A stretch of 64,000 bases of DNA from Brevundimonas variabilis (GTDB taxonomy: Bacteria > Pseudomonadota > Alphaproteobacteria > Caulobacterales > Caulobacteraceae): NCBI RefSeq assembly GCF_014199945.1, contig NZ_JACHOR010000002.1, positions 186,001 through 250,000 of the forward strand, written 5' to 3'. The position numbers were made by a program, and so were the translations under genes. Shown here piece after piece: positions 36,328 through 45,668 of the stretch (position 1 is its first letter; the number at the start of each line of letters is the position of its first letter). The notes beneath the pieces are model-generated. The model saw only the letters and a program-made list of their open reading frames with translations. It was not told where the DNA came from and ran no database searches.

Positions 36328-37005
36328 ATGAATATTCTGATGGTTCTGACCTCGCACGACCAACTTGGCGACACCGGCAAGAAGACCGGTTTCTGGCTCG
36401 AGGAGTTCGCTGCGCCGTATTATGTCCTCAAGGATGCTGGCGCCGATGTTGTTCTGGCGTCACCAAAGGGAGGCCAGCCACCCCTGGATCCCAAGAGCGA
36501 CGAGCCTGACGCCCAGACGGATGCCACCCGCCGGTTCAAGGACGATGATGCCGCTCAAAAGGCGCTTGCCGAAACCGTCCGACTGGACAGCGTCAAGGCC
36601 GATGATTTCGATGCCGTCTTCTATCCCGGCGGTCACGGACCCCTGTGGGATCTCGCCGAAGACCAGACCTCGATCAAACTGATCGAAGCCTTTGCCAGCA
36701 GCAACAAGCCGATCGGTGCCGTGTGTCATGCTCCGGGCGTGCTTCGGCATGTAAAGGCCGCGGACGGCGCATTCCTGGTCAAGGGCCGCAAGGTCGCGGG
36801 CTTCACCAACTCCGAAGAGGAGGCCGTCGGCTTGACGGACATCGTCCCGTTCCTTGTCGAGGACATGCTCAAGGCCAACGGCGGCGACTACTCAAAGGGC
36901 GCAGACTGGTCGTCCCATGTGGTCACTGACGGCAAGCTCGTGACGGGCCAGAACCCTCAATCGTCTGAAGAAGCGGCCAAGGCCCTTCTGGCCCTGCTGG
37001 GGTGA
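36328..37005 (+). CDS. DJ-1/PfpI family protein (type 1 glutamine amidotransferase-like, Hsp31 type)
   Basis: A 225-residue protein with the nucleophile elbow GAVCHAPGVL (Cys133, followed by His134) and a FYPGGHGPLWDL segment typical of the Hsp31/YhbO branch. Relatives act as glyoxalases, deglycases or stress chaperones; Glu26 near the N-terminus may be the acid partner. It stands alone and converges with lpxK (2 bp between stops). Confidence 0.88.
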   Translation: MNILMVLTSHDQLGDTGKKTGFWLEEFAAPYYVLKDAGADVVLASPKGGQPPLDPKSDEPDAQTDATRRFKDDDAAQKALAETVRLDSVKADDFDAVFYPGGHGPLWDLAEDQTSIKLIEAFASSNKPIGAVCHAPGVLRHVKAADGAFLVKGRKVAGFTNSEEEAVGLTDIVPFLVEDMLKANGGDYSKGADWSSHVVTDGKLVTGQNPQSSEEAAKALLALLG

Positions 37006-37007
37006 GG

Positions 37008-38024
37008 TCAGGCCGGATTTTGGGCGGCGCGGATGAGACAGGCCACAAAGCCGGCTTCATCATCAAAGCGGGCCACGACCGGCCATGAAGTGACGCGGGT
37101 GCGCCATGCGGGGGGCAGGCGCACCCAGTCTTTCTCAGTCGTGACCAGACCAGCATCAAACAGCGCCGCACGATCGCGAAGGAAGACCAGGTCCTCCTCA
37201 CGGTAGTTGGCGTGGTCTGGAAAGGGCGCGAAATCCTTCAGGTCGCACCCGGCGGCGACAAGTGCGCGCTCGACCTTCCATGGTTTGGCGATCCCGGCAA
37301 ACCCGACCTGAGGGCCCTGCGGCGGTGGCCCTACGGGCATCAGTCGGGCGATGAACACGGGCAGCTCGCGGAACAGGGCGATCAGATCGGACTCAGGGGC
37401 TGGATGATCGGCCGGCAGCAGCACCACGACCGCATCGGCACGCTCAAGACCCGCCCGTAACGGCTCGCGCATGGGGCCGGCCGGAAAGACCGATCCATCG
37501 CCGAAGGGCCATTCTTCGGCTCGGGTTTCGCCATCGACGACGATGAGGCTCAGTGTCTTTCGCAGCGCCATATTCTGGTGGGCATCGTCCAGGACCAGCG
37601 CCCCAGCCCCGGCGAGGATTGCAGCGCGCGCGCCGGCAACACGATCACGCGCGATCCAGACCGGCGCGTCCGCCGCCAGCATCAGCGGTTCATCGCCGAC
37701 ATCCGCGGCTGAGTGGCTGGCAGAGTTGACCTGAACCGGCCCTTCCAGGCGTCCGCCGTACCCGCGAGACAGGGCCTGGGCGTTGATGTCTTGCGTGCGT
37801 AGCAGGCGGAGGATTTCGCGGGCGACCGGGGTCTTGCCGGATCCACCGACGGTGAGATTGCCGACAGAAATTACCGGAATGCCAACGTCGACAGGTCGAG
37901 CGCAGGCAATGCGGCAGGCGGTGGCTGTGGCCCAGAGCCATGATGCGGGCTTGAGCAGCATTCGGGTGATGCGCGCATGTTTCGGGTTGCGCTCGTACCA
38001 CCAGCGGGGCGTGGACAGCTTCAT
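37008..38024 (-). CDS. lpxK: Tetraacyldisaccharide 4'-kinase LpxK
   Basis: Phosphorylates the lipid A precursor at the 4' position on the inner membrane. The 338 residues begin with an N-terminal hydrophobic helix (LKPASWLWATATACRIA) before the P-loop GNLTVGGSGKTP; LSRGYGG and LDDAHQN segments follow. The ATG at 38024 overlaps the waaA stop, so translation is coupled. It is last in the msbA-like / DUF374 / waaA / lpxK operon. Confidence 0.95.
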   Translation of the reverse strand: MKLSTPRWWYERNPKHARITRMLLKPASWLWATATACRIACARPVDVGIPVISVGNLTVGGSGKTPVAREILRLLRTQDINAQALSRGYGGRLEGPVQVNSASHSAADVGDEPLMLAADAPVWIARDRVAGARAAILAGAGALVLDDAHQNMALRKTLSLIVVDGETRAEEWPFGDGSVFPAGPMREPLRAGLERADAVVVLLPADHPAPESDLIALFRELPVFIARLMPVGPPPQGPQVGFAGIAKPWKVERALVAAGCDLKDFAPFPDHANYREEDLVFLRDRAALFDAGLVTTEKDWVRLPPAWRTRVTSWPVVARFDDEAGFVACLIRAAQNPA

Positions 38025-39316
38025 GGGCGTGCCGATCCGCGATCCGGCGGAAGCAGGGCCTGGAGCCCATCCCACAGGCGCTCGAGGCCGGCTCCGGCAT
38101 CCGCTGCTGCCCGCCTGGCGCGCTCACCCATGGCGCGGGCTGTCGCTGGATCGGCAAGCAGGGCAGAAATGATCACTGTCAGATCGGCCGGGTGCTCGAC
38201 GACCGACAGACCGCCCGCCGTGCGCAGATCGGCCGTGACGGTTGCCCAGTTTGCAGCATCGGGCCCTGCGATCATCGGCTTGCCAAGCCGCGCGGGCTCC
38301 AGCGGATTATGCCCGCCCACCGGTGCAAGCGCGAGACTGGAACCAAAGCTCCCGCCCATGACGACCACATCGGCCAGACGCAGGAACAGGCCCAGCTCAC
38401 CAAGGGTATCGGCCACATAGAGGTCCGTATCCGCACCAAGCTTGCCGCCCCGGGACCGCAGGACGAACCGATAGCCCTCACGCGTCAGGGCGGTTGCGAT
38501 CTCTGTTCCTCTCTCGGGATGGCGCGGGACCAGAATCAGGCAGATGCGGTCCGCCAGACCATCAAGGGCGTGGACGATGGCCAGTTCCTCGCCCGGGTGG
38601 GTACTGGCGGCGACCACGACGGGCCTGTCGCCTATGGCCGCCGAGAGATGGCTGAAGGCGGCTGTGTCGTGGGGCAGGGGCCCGCCGGACAGTTTCAGGT
38701 TCACCAACCCGTCGATCCGGGCGCCGAGCGCCTCGAGCCGTGCAGCAGAGGCCTCGTCCTGGGGCATGACGCGGTCAAAGGCGGACAGGATCTGCCGGGC
38801 CATGCCCGGCACCTTTCGCCAGCCATCGGCTGTCTTCTCGGTGATCCTGGCGCTGACGAGGGCGAGCCTGACGCCGCGCGTCCTGGCTGCCGTGATCAGG
38901 TTTGGCCAGAGTTCGCTTTCGACGAAGACGCCAAGGCCGGGTTGCCAGTGATCGAGAAACCGTGACACGGCGACGGGACCGTCGACCGGCGCAAACTGGT
39001 GAATGACGCCCTGTGGCAACCGGCGGCCAAGAAGTTCGGCCGAGGTGCGCGTGCCCGACGTCACAAGAAGGGTCAGGTCGGGCCTGAGCTTCTGAAAGCG
39101 TTCCACGACTGGCAGCAACGACAGGGTTTCGCCAACGCTGACACCATGCAGCCAGACAAGATCGCCAGCGGGACGGGGGCTGCCCGCAATGCCCAGCCGT
39201 TCATCGACACGGGCATGGTCTTCCTTTCCCTGTTTGACGCGGGCGTCGAGCAGGCGGGGAGCCAGCGGCTCGAGAAGCTTCGTCAACAGGCGATAGGCGA
39301 CGAGGGCTGGGCTCAT
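38021..39316 (-). CDS. waaA: Kdo transferase WaaA
   Basis: Transfers Kdo from CMP-Kdo to lipid IVA. The 431-residue GT-B enzyme shows VWLHGVSVGETLSLLPVV, VESELWPNL and GGSFG...GGHNPLEPARLG, all typical. The N-terminal membrane anchor is short. The ATG at 39316 shares one base with the stop of the acyltransferase gene. Kdo is supplied by kdsA at 56.3 kb. Confidence 0.95.
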   Translation of the reverse strand: MSPALVAYRLLTKLLEPLAPRLLDARVKQGKEDHARVDERLGIAGSPRPAGDLVWLHGVSVGETLSLLPVVERFQKLRPDLTLLVTSGTRTSAELLGRRLPQGVIHQFAPVDGPVAVSRFLDHWQPGLGVFVESELWPNLITAARTRGVRLALVSARITEKTADGWRKVPGMARQILSAFDRVMPQDEASAARLEALGARIDGLVNLKLSGGPLPHDTAAFSHLSAAIGDRPVVVAASTHPGEELAIVHALDGLADRICLILVPRHPERGTEIATALTREGYRFVLRSRGGKLGADTDLYVADTLGELGLFLRLADVVVMGGSFGSSLALAPVGGHNPLEPARLGKPMIAGPDAANWATVTADLRTAGGLSVVEHPADLTVIISALLADPATARAMGERARRAAADAGAGLERLWDGLQALLPPDRGSARP

Positions 39317-40002
39317 CACAGGCGTGGAGCCCCCGTGATGGCGTCGGCGCGGGCTTCGGCAGCGGTCAGGCGATCCGTCCATTCCGCAACGACCGACGGT
39401 ATGTCGCCATTGGGCGGAAACCGGTCCAGATCATAGACGATCGCACCCTTGCCGAAGGGAAGCGGCAGGAGGGCCCGGTCCCAGCTGTTAAGGCGGATGG
39501 ACGGCTTGCAGCTCAGGCCGATGAAGACGACGGGCGCACCAGAAATCTTCGCCAGCAATGGCAACCCCTCGGCCATCTGGCGCGCCGGCCCGCGGGGGCC
39601 ATCCGGGGTGACCGCCAGCGCACCGACCTTCAACTGCTTCAGGCCGTCGCGCAGGGCCTGTGCACCGCCCTTGGCCTGACCCGACTTGTCCTTGTTCGCA
39701 GAAGACCCTCGTACCGACGGGATGCCCAGCAACCCCACGGCACGGGCAATGAACTGTCCGTCCGGAGACAGCGACACCAGAGCCTTCACTGGCTGGGCCC
39801 TGTCCAGCGGCCAAGAGGCCGGACTGAGGGCGATCCGTGAATGCCAGAAGGCGCAGAGGACGCCGCCGCCGTCCCGCCAGACCTGTTCGACGAGCGGGCG
39901 ACCTTCAAAGGTCCATCGGATCGTGGCGAAGCAGAACGTCATCCATCCCGCGAGAATATGGGCGAGACACGCCTGTATGACCGGGTTTCGGAGCGGCCTC
40001 AT
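39316..40002 (-). CDS. DUF374 lysophospholipid acyltransferase-like protein
   Basis: A 228-residue membrane-associated protein with DUF374 features: CAFWHSRIALSP, the SLSPDGQFIARAV segment, GSSANKDKSG and VTPDGPRGPARQMAEG. It resembles late acyltransferases of lipid A synthesis, but the acceptor is unproven. It is coupled to waaA by a 1-bp overlap and lies 1 bp from the upstream ABC exporter's stop, placing it within lipid A assembly. Confidence 0.88.
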   Translation of the reverse strand: MRPLRNPVIQACLAHILAGWMTFCFATIRWTFEGRPLVEQVWRDGGGVLCAFWHSRIALSPASWPLDRAQPVKALVSLSPDGQFIARAVGLLGIPSVRGSSANKDKSGQAKGGAQALRDGLKQLKVGALAVTPDGPRGPARQMAEGLPLLAKISGAPVVFIGLSCKPSIRLNSWDRALLPLPFGKGAIVYDLDRFPPNGDIPSVVAEWTDRLTAAEARADAITGAPRL

Positions 40003-40003
40003 G

Positions 40004-41836
40004 TCAGGCGACGGTTTCGACAGTCGGCTCGGGCACCCCGTCCAGAGACTGTTGCTGCGCCAGACGGCTGTAGAGGCCGCCGCGCGCGATCAGGGACGCG
40101 TGGCTGCCGGTCTCGACCACACGGCCCGATTCAATGACGTGGATGCGATCCGCATTCATGACCGTCGACAGGCGGTGCGCGATCATCAGCGTCGCTCGGC
40201 CCTGCATCAGCCGTTCGAGCGCGGCCTGCACCAGAGCTTCGCTCTCTGTATCGAGTGCAGAGGTGGCTTCATCGAGAAGCAGGATCGGAGCGTCCTTCAG
40301 AAATGCCCGCGCGATGGCGATCCTCTGGCGCTGTCCTCCCGACAGGCGCATTCCGCCTTCCCCCGCCCGGGTGGCATAGCCTTCCGGCAGGGCCATGATG
40401 AACTCGTGCGCGGCGGCGGCGTGCGCAGCGTCGGCAATCTGGGCCTCCGTGGCCCCCCGGCGGCCATAGGCGATGTTGGCTGCGAGGGTATCGTCGAACA
40501 GGAACGGTTCCTGTGTGACCAGGGCAATCCGGTCTCGAACCTCGGTCAGGCTCAGCTCCCGGAGATCGGTTCCGTTGAGGGTGATGGCTCCGCCCGTGAC
40601 GTCATAGAACCGCGGGAGCAGGGACAGGATGGTCGACTTGCCGCCACCCGAGGGTCCGACCAGAGCAACCGTTTCGCCGGGTGCCACAGTCAGGCTGATG
40701 TCAGCCAAGGTCGGTGCTGCCTGGGAATAGGCGAATGAAACCCGATCGAAACTGATCGTGACCGGACCCGGCGGTAGTGGTTTCGGGGTATCGGCCTGAC
40801 GAATCTCCGGCGAGATATCGAGGGCGGCGAACAGGCGGTTTGCAGCGGTCAGTCCTTCCGCCAGCACCGTCTGCAGGTTGGTGACCTGCCGCAGGCTCTG
40901 TCCAGCGGCCATCAGCAGCGCAATGTAGGCGGCAAACGCGCCGACCGTCATGTCATCAGACTGGGCGCGCCAACCTGCATAGCCCATGACCGCTGCGACG
41001 ATGATCATGGCCACAAGGTTGGAGAAGGGTCCGGCGAACGCGCGCGCATCGGCTGATTTGATGACATGACGCTGGCGGCGGGCGACGACCTCGGCCACGC
41101 GTGACTCCTCCGCTGCTTCCCGGTTCTCGATCTTGATCAGGCGAACGCCGTCGAGATTTTCCATCAGGGCCGTCGACAGGTTCTCCGTCTCCTTCATCGC
41201 GCCTGTGGTGGCCTTTCTCGTGCGCTTGCCAAAGCGACGGATGATCAGACTGACCAGCGGTGCACCCAGCAGGACGATCAGCGTGAGCTGCCAGTCGATC
41301 GAGGCCATGTAGGCGAGGACGGCGATCAGGGTCAGGCCGTGCTGGGTGTAGTTGACGATGCCGTTTGTGAAGGCCTCGCGCACCAGATTGGCGTCGAACA
41401 GAACGGAAGAGACGAATCCGCCGGAATGCTGGCTGCGCAGTCGCGCCAGATCGGCTCGGATCATGGCACCGAACAGGCGGACCTGGATGTCACCTACAAT
41501 GCTGTGGCCCAGCCGGTTCACGAGTGCCGCCTGCCCGAGGGCAGCGATCGTCCAGATCACGGCAATGCCCACGATCAGGGAGGGGATCGTGAACAGGGCC
41601 CTTTCCGGCTGAATTGTGATGACACCCCAGACCTTCACCGGCTTGTCCAGAAACAGGCCGTCGATAGCCGGCTGCAGCAGTTGCAGGGCCGTGGCCGACA
41701 TGAGGCCGACGACGGCTGCGCACAGGATCGACAGGATCAGAGCCCCCCTGTGCTGAAACAGGTAGTCCTGCCAGATCCGGCCCAGCAGCGGACGCGATCG
41801 GTCAGTGTCCTTGGTTGCAAGCGGCGGGTTCGTCAT
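40004..41836 (-). CDS. MsbA-like lipid A ABC exporter (fused permease-ATPase)
   Basis: A 610-residue half-transporter. About six membrane helices (residues 30-320) precede an ATPase with Walker A GPSGGGKST, the Q-loop, signature LSGGQ, Walker B ILLLDEATSALD and switch His in IAHRLST. Context with waaA, lpxK and DUF374 supports lipid A-core flipping across the inner membrane. The ATG at 41836 is chosen over a start 10 codons upstream. It is divergent from the PTP-like gene. Confidence 0.9.
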   Translation of the reverse strand: MTNPPLATKDTDRSRPLLGRIWQDYLFQHRGALILSILCAAVVGLMSATALQLLQPAIDGLFLDKPVKVWGVITIQPERALFTIPSLIVGIAVIWTIAALGQAALVNRLGHSIVGDIQVRLFGAMIRADLARLRSQHSGGFVSSVLFDANLVREAFTNGIVNYTQHGLTLIAVLAYMASIDWQLTLIVLLGAPLVSLIIRRFGKRTRKATTGAMKETENLSTALMENLDGVRLIKIENREAAEESRVAEVVARRQRHVIKSADARAFAGPFSNLVAMIIVAAVMGYAGWRAQSDDMTVGAFAAYIALLMAAGQSLRQVTNLQTVLAEGLTAANRLFAALDISPEIRQADTPKPLPPGPVTISFDRVSFAYSQAAPTLADISLTVAPGETVALVGPSGGGKSTILSLLPRFYDVTGGAITLNGTDLRELSLTEVRDRIALVTQEPFLFDDTLAANIAYGRRGATEAQIADAAHAAAAHEFIMALPEGYATRAGEGGMRLSGGQRQRIAIARAFLKDAPILLLDEATSALDTESEALVQAALERLMQGRATLMIAHRLSTVMNADRIHVIESGRVVETGSHASLIARGGLYSRLAQQQSLDGVPEPTVETVA

Positions 41837-41891
41837 GGGTCGGAGGTCGGACGGGAACAGCCACAAGTCAAGCGCCGTGGCGCTGAGGAAG

Positions 41892-42578
41892 ATGAGCGGC
41901 TATCTGCGATCCATGTCACGCTACGACCTCACCACCCCCCGCGGCCGTTTCAAGGCGCGCTGGGACTATGTCTGGAAGGATCATGCCTTTCTGAGGCGCT
42001 GGTTCATGAACGCCCACTGGCTCGGGCCGGATCTGGTCCGGACAAACCAGCCGTCTCCCCGGCAGCTCGCATACTGGAAAACACAGGGGATCCGCACCGT
42101 CATCAATCTGCGCGGGGTCAGGGACGAAGCCTATTATGCGCTGGAGAAGGACGCTTGCGCGCGTCTCGGGCTGACGCTGATCGATGCGCCCCTGGACAGC
42201 CGCGATGCACCTCAGAAGGACCGCGTGCATCGCGCGCGGGCCCTGTTTCAGACGATCGAATATCCGGTGCTGATCCACTGCAAGTCCGGCGCGGACCGCG
42301 CAGGCATGATGGCGGTCTTCTACCGGCATTTCCATCTTGGCGAGCCGATGTCTCAAGCCATCGGCCAGCTTTCGAAGACCTATCTCCACAGCCGCGAGGG
42401 GCTGACCGGGGTCCTCGACTATACGCTGGAGAAATACCTCAACGAGGTTGAACCGACAGGCGTGAGCTTCATCGACTGGATCGACAGCGAGGCCTACGAC
42501 CCCAAGGCCATCCGCGCTGAGTTCAAGGCGCAGTGGTGGGGCACCCTGCTGACGGAGAAGCTGCTCCGGCGGGAATAG
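41892..42578 (+). CDS. PTP/dual-specificity-type phosphatase
   Basis: A 228-residue cytoplasmic phosphatase-like protein. The active loop HCKSGADRAG supplies the Cys and Arg (CX5R), and IRTVINLRG is the typical beta-strand. DAPLDSRDAP may supply the general acid. It is divergent from and overlaps the upstream region of the lipid A exporter. The start is uncertain: ATG 41892, with ATG 41913 or 41835 possible. Substrate unknown; the location hints at an envelope role. Confidence 0.82.
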   Translation: MSGYLRSMSRYDLTTPRGRFKARWDYVWKDHAFLRRWFMNAHWLGPDLVRTNQPSPRQLAYWKTQGIRTVINLRGVRDEAYYALEKDACARLGLTLIDAPLDSRDAPQKDRVHRARALFQTIEYPVLIHCKSGADRAGMMAVFYRHFHLGEPMSQAIGQLSKTYLHSREGLTGVLDYTLEKYLNEVEPTGVSFIDWIDSEAYDPKAIRAEFKAQWWGTLLTEKLLRRE

Positions 42579-42581
42579 GCC

Positions 42582-42797
42582 TCAGCCCCAGGGACCCGTA
42601 CCGGGGCCGGACGTGCCCTCCGGCTTGACCCCGTCCTCGGCGTCTTTCCTCGACTTGCGCGCGGCTTCCCAGGCCCGGAAGTTCTGGATGGCACTGCGTT
42701 CGCCACGGTAGGCAAACAGCCAGAAGGCCAGAACGGCCAAGAGGCCGACAAGACCGGCAATCTGCTGGCCGTCGAGGGTCGTACCGAACAGGGTCAT
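42582..42797 (-). CDS. Small single-span membrane protein (71 aa)
   Basis: Begins MTLFGTTLDGQQIAGLVGLL with one membrane helix (IAGLVGLLAVLAFWLFAYRG), then a charged cytoplasmic tail (RAWEAARKSRKDAEDG) and a Pro/Gly/Thr end. No family is recognised. It lies 7 bp behind the DUF4170 gene on the same strand and is probably cotranscribed. Confidence 0.65.
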   Translation of the reverse strand: MTLFGTTLDGQQIAGLVGLLAVLAFWLFAYRGERSAIQNFRAWEAARKSRKDAEDGVKPEGTSGPGTGPWG

Positions 42798-42804
42798 GGC
42801 TGCC

Positions 42805-43053
42805 TCAGTGTGAATCGCCACGCGGGTCGATCATCCGGTGGGCGTGCAGGATGAAGAACCGCATGTGAGCGTTGTCGACCGTGGCCTGGGCCCGGGCCTT
42901 CCAGGCCTGGCGGGCCTCGGCATAGCTGCCAAAGGCTCCGACGAATTCGACCTTTGAAAGGTCGCGAAACACCGGCGCATCGAGGTGGCGCAGTTCGCCA
43001 CCGATCACGATGTGAAGCAGTTGCTGGGCTTCGACTTCAGTATGTTGGGACAT
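42805..43053 (-). CDS. DUF4170 domain protein
   Basis: An 82-residue protein matching the small alphaproteobacterial DUF4170 family: LLHIVIGGELRHLDAPVFRDLSKVEFVG and SYAEARQAWKARAQATVDNA, ending with RFFILHAHRMIDP. Function unknown; its recurrent place between cysQ and the lipid A exporter suggests an envelope link. Confidence 0.85.
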   Translation of the reverse strand: MSQHTEVEAQQLLHIVIGGELRHLDAPVFRDLSKVEFVGAFGSYAEARQAWKARAQATVDNAHMRFFILHAHRMIDPRGDSH

Positions 43054-43083
43054 GGACGACTTTTCAGCGACGTTGGGGCAGGG

Positions 43084-43878
43084 CTATGCGCCCAGCGGGA
43101 TAGGCGCTGTCCGCCTCACGATCAACGGGTGAAGTGCCGGAGCCGCACAGACGAGGCTGGCCTGGCGTGGGTCCGGACGGTTGAAATGCCAGGGCCGACC
43201 GTGATGGTCCGTGACCCTGGCCCCGGCCTCGTCGGCGATCAGGGCCCCGGCCGCGATGTCCCAGTCCCATTTCGGCGACAACGCGATGGCCGCATCGAAT
43301 GCGCCGGCAGCAACCAGCGCCATGCGATAGGCGATGGCATTGCGTTTCTCGAACCGCATAGCTGGCCATGGCTCGAGCCATTGCGGCCCCTCGATCATCC
43401 GTGCATCGGCCAGGAGAGACGCATCGTCGAGACTGTCTGTATCGGAGGCCGAAATCGCCCGGCCGTTCATTAAGGCTCCACCGCCCAGCGTGGCCTCATA
43501 GGTCTCGTTCAGTGCCGGGGCATGGATGACGGCGGCGACCGGCCGGCCGTCCTCGATGACGGCGATCGGGATGCACCACCACGGTTTGCCCTTCATATAG
43601 GCGACGGTGCCATCGATCGGATCCACGATGAACAGCCTTCGGCGCGACAGGCGATCCGCAGTATCCGGCGTCTCCTCCGACAGCCAGCCGTATTCGGGGC
43701 GTGCCTCGGAAAGGGTCGACTTGAGGAATGCATCGATCGCCATATCGGCCGAGGTGACCGGCGATCCACCGGACTTGGACCAGACCTTCAGCCCCTGTTC
43801 GCGCTCAGCCAGGGCCATCGTCCCGGCCACCATCACCGCATCGCGGATCAGCGCCAGATCGTCGTCGTATCCGCTCAT
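43084..43878 (-). CDS. cysQ: CysQ-like 3'(2'),5'-bisphosphate nucleotidase / inositol monophosphatase family
   Basis: A 264-residue Li+-sensitive-type phosphatase. Metal ligands are in SEETPD, the signature DPIDGT and WDWDIAAG. CysQ hydrolyses 3'-phosphoadenosine 5'-phosphate from sulfate assimilation; inositol-monophosphatase activity is the alternative. Its ATG overlaps the pmbA stop by 4 bp, so the two are coupled. Confidence 0.88.
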   Translation of the reverse strand: MSGYDDDLALIRDAVMVAGTMALAEREQGLKVWSKSGGSPVTSADMAIDAFLKSTLSEARPEYGWLSEETPDTADRLSRRRLFIVDPIDGTVAYMKGKPWWCIPIAVIEDGRPVAAVIHAPALNETYEATLGGGALMNGRAISASDTDSLDDASLLADARMIEGPQWLEPWPAMRFEKRNAIAYRMALVAAGAFDAAIALSPKWDWDIAAGALIADEAGARVTDHHGRPWHFNRPDPRQASLVCAAPALHPLIVRRTAPIPLGA

Positions 43879-45227
43879 TTCCCGGCGATGGCGACGGCGT
43901 CGAACAGCAACGAGGGACTGTTGAAGCTACCGCGGAAATCGAGATCTGAACCGGCGACCATGCGGGCCCAAAGATCCTTCAGATTGCCCGCGACCGTCAC
44001 CTCGCTGACAGGATAGGCCAACTCGCCCCCCTCGAACCAGAAGCCTGAAACGCCGGCGGACCAGTCGCCGGTATTGGCGTTCAAAGACGGCCCAAACATC
44101 GAAGTGATCATCAAACCGGTGCCGGCATCGGACATCATGTCTGCGTTCGAACGGTCTCCCGGTGTCAGGTGCAGATTGTGGGTCGAAACTCCGGATGGGC
44201 CTGCCAATCCTCTTGAGGCATGCCCTGTCGATGTCAGCCCCAGCTGTGATGCCGATGCGGTATTCAGCAGCCATGTCTGCAGGACGCCGTCTGCCACGAT
44301 TTCGCGGCGCTCGACCTCAACGCCCTCGTCATCGAATGGCGTGGAGCCAAGCCCGCGCAGCCGCAGCGGATCGTCGATCAGGCTCATGCCTGCTGGGAGA
44401 ACCGCAGTGTTCAATCGGTCCATCAGGAATGATGTCCCGCGCGCGATCGACGTGCCGGAAATGGCTCCGAGCAATGGAGAAAGGATCTGGGTCGCGACGC
44501 GGTTCTCGAAGATCACGGGTGCCGTGGTCGAGGCGATCTTGCGGGGCCCCGTTCGGGCAACGGCGCGTCGCCCCGCCTCGGTGCCGATGGAAGCGGCATC
44601 GGGCAGGTCCGAAAGCCAGCGTGTCGTACGGCCGTCGCTGCCGCGCTCCATGGCTCCGTCCTTCTCTGCGATCACGCCGACGCCAAGCGAGAAGCCACTT
44701 CCTGAATAGGTCCCGTCAAAGCCGTGGGAGGTGACGAGCCGCCAGGTTGTGGCCGACGTCGAGGCATGGCCTCCTTCCGACCGGGCCACGCCTTCAATGG
44801 CCAGTGCGGCGGCTTCGGCCTCGGCGGCGGTGGCCTCAAGCTCGGCTGCGCTGCGCTCTGAGGCGTCGAAGAGGGCCAGATCAGAGTGCGGGCGGCGTGC
44901 AAGGCGATCAACATCGGCCAGGCGAGCGTAGGGATCTTCCGGGGCCAGCCGGGCCATGGCGACCACGCGCTCGACAAGCCGCGCACGCGTGGCTGGCGAC
45001 AGGTCGGATGCCGAAACCGAAGCCTGACGCTGCCCGACAAACACCCGTAGCCCCAGATCGCGAGATTCCTCACGCTCGACGTCTTCAAGCGTCCCATTGC
45101 GGACGCCAACGGACAGGGATCGCTGCTCGGATGTCACGGCCTCGGCCGCGTCGGCGCCGGCTCGCAGGGCGGCGTCAATCAGATCGTGCAGGATGTCGGG
45201 GGAAGTCGGCGAGGGCGTTTCAGGCAT
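43875..45227 (-). CDS. pmbA: PmbA/TldE family metallopeptidase-like subunit
   Basis: A 450-residue TldD/PmbA-family protein. TldE-type features include VRNGTLEDVEREESRDLGLRVFVG and the C-terminal FWFEGGELAYPVSEVTVAGNLKDLW. The partner subunit TldD carries the HExxxH zinc site; none is visible here, as expected for PmbA/TldE. The TldD-TldE dimer matures peptides such as microcin B17. Starts MPETPSPTSPD at 45227. Confidence 0.88.
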   Translation of the reverse strand: MPETPSPTSPDILHDLIDAALRAGADAAEAVTSEQRSLSVGVRNGTLEDVEREESRDLGLRVFVGQRQASVSASDLSPATRARLVERVVAMARLAPEDPYARLADVDRLARRPHSDLALFDASERSAAELEATAAEAEAAALAIEGVARSEGGHASTSATTWRLVTSHGFDGTYSGSGFSLGVGVIAEKDGAMERGSDGRTTRWLSDLPDAASIGTEAGRRAVARTGPRKIASTTAPVIFENRVATQILSPLLGAISGTSIARGTSFLMDRLNTAVLPAGMSLIDDPLRLRGLGSTPFDDEGVEVERREIVADGVLQTWLLNTASASQLGLTSTGHASRGLAGPSGVSTHNLHLTPGDRSNADMMSDAGTGLMITSMFGPSLNANTGDWSAGVSGFWFEGGELAYPVSEVTVAGNLKDLWARMVAGSDLDFRGSFNSPSLLFDAVAIAGK

Positions 45228-45267
45228 GACCCGATATGGCGGACGCGATGCCGGGCCGCAACGTCTC

Positions 45268-45666
45268 TCAGAGGACGCCGTAGGCAATCAGGGACAGGGC
45301 CGCGACCAGAAGTGCTAGATAGGTCAGGATCATGCCCGCCACGCGACCCAGGGATGGTCCCTTTTGAAAGATCAGTCCGACCGCATGAATCAGACGACCG
45401 GCCAACAGCGTTCCGCCGATGGCATGAATCATGGCTGGAGGAGCGCCCGTGAGCGCCAGAAGCACGAGGGCAATCAGGCCTGCCGGAACATATTCAGTTG
45501 CATTTCCGAAGGCGCGGCTCGCCGAGGTCAGCTCGTCGTTGCCCCCATCGCCGAAGGCGACAAGATGACGGCGACGGCGACGGACGGTCAGTCCGGACAA
45601 GGTAATGAGCAGCAGGACAAGCAGGCCACTCCAGAGGCTCGCCGCATGGATCGCAACCATCGTCAT
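45268..45666 (-). CDS. MAPEG family membrane protein
   Basis: A 132-residue protein with four hydrophobic segments (SLWSGLLVLLLITLSGLTV, EYVPAGLIALVLLALTG, MIHAIGGTLLAGRLIHAVGL, ILTYLALLVAALSLIAY) and the MAPEG-type RxxxNxxEyvP pattern (RAFGNATEYVP). Bacterial MAPEG proteins may bind glutathione; the role is unknown. Lies 2 bp after the M14 peptidase stop. Confidence 0.85.
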   Translation of the reverse strand: MTMVAIHAASLWSGLLVLLLITLSGLTVRRRRRHLVAFGDGGNDELTSASRAFGNATEYVPAGLIALVLLALTGAPPAMIHAIGGTLLAGRLIHAVGLIFQKGPSLGRVAGMILTYLALLVAALSLIAYGVL

Positions 45667-45668
45667 GC

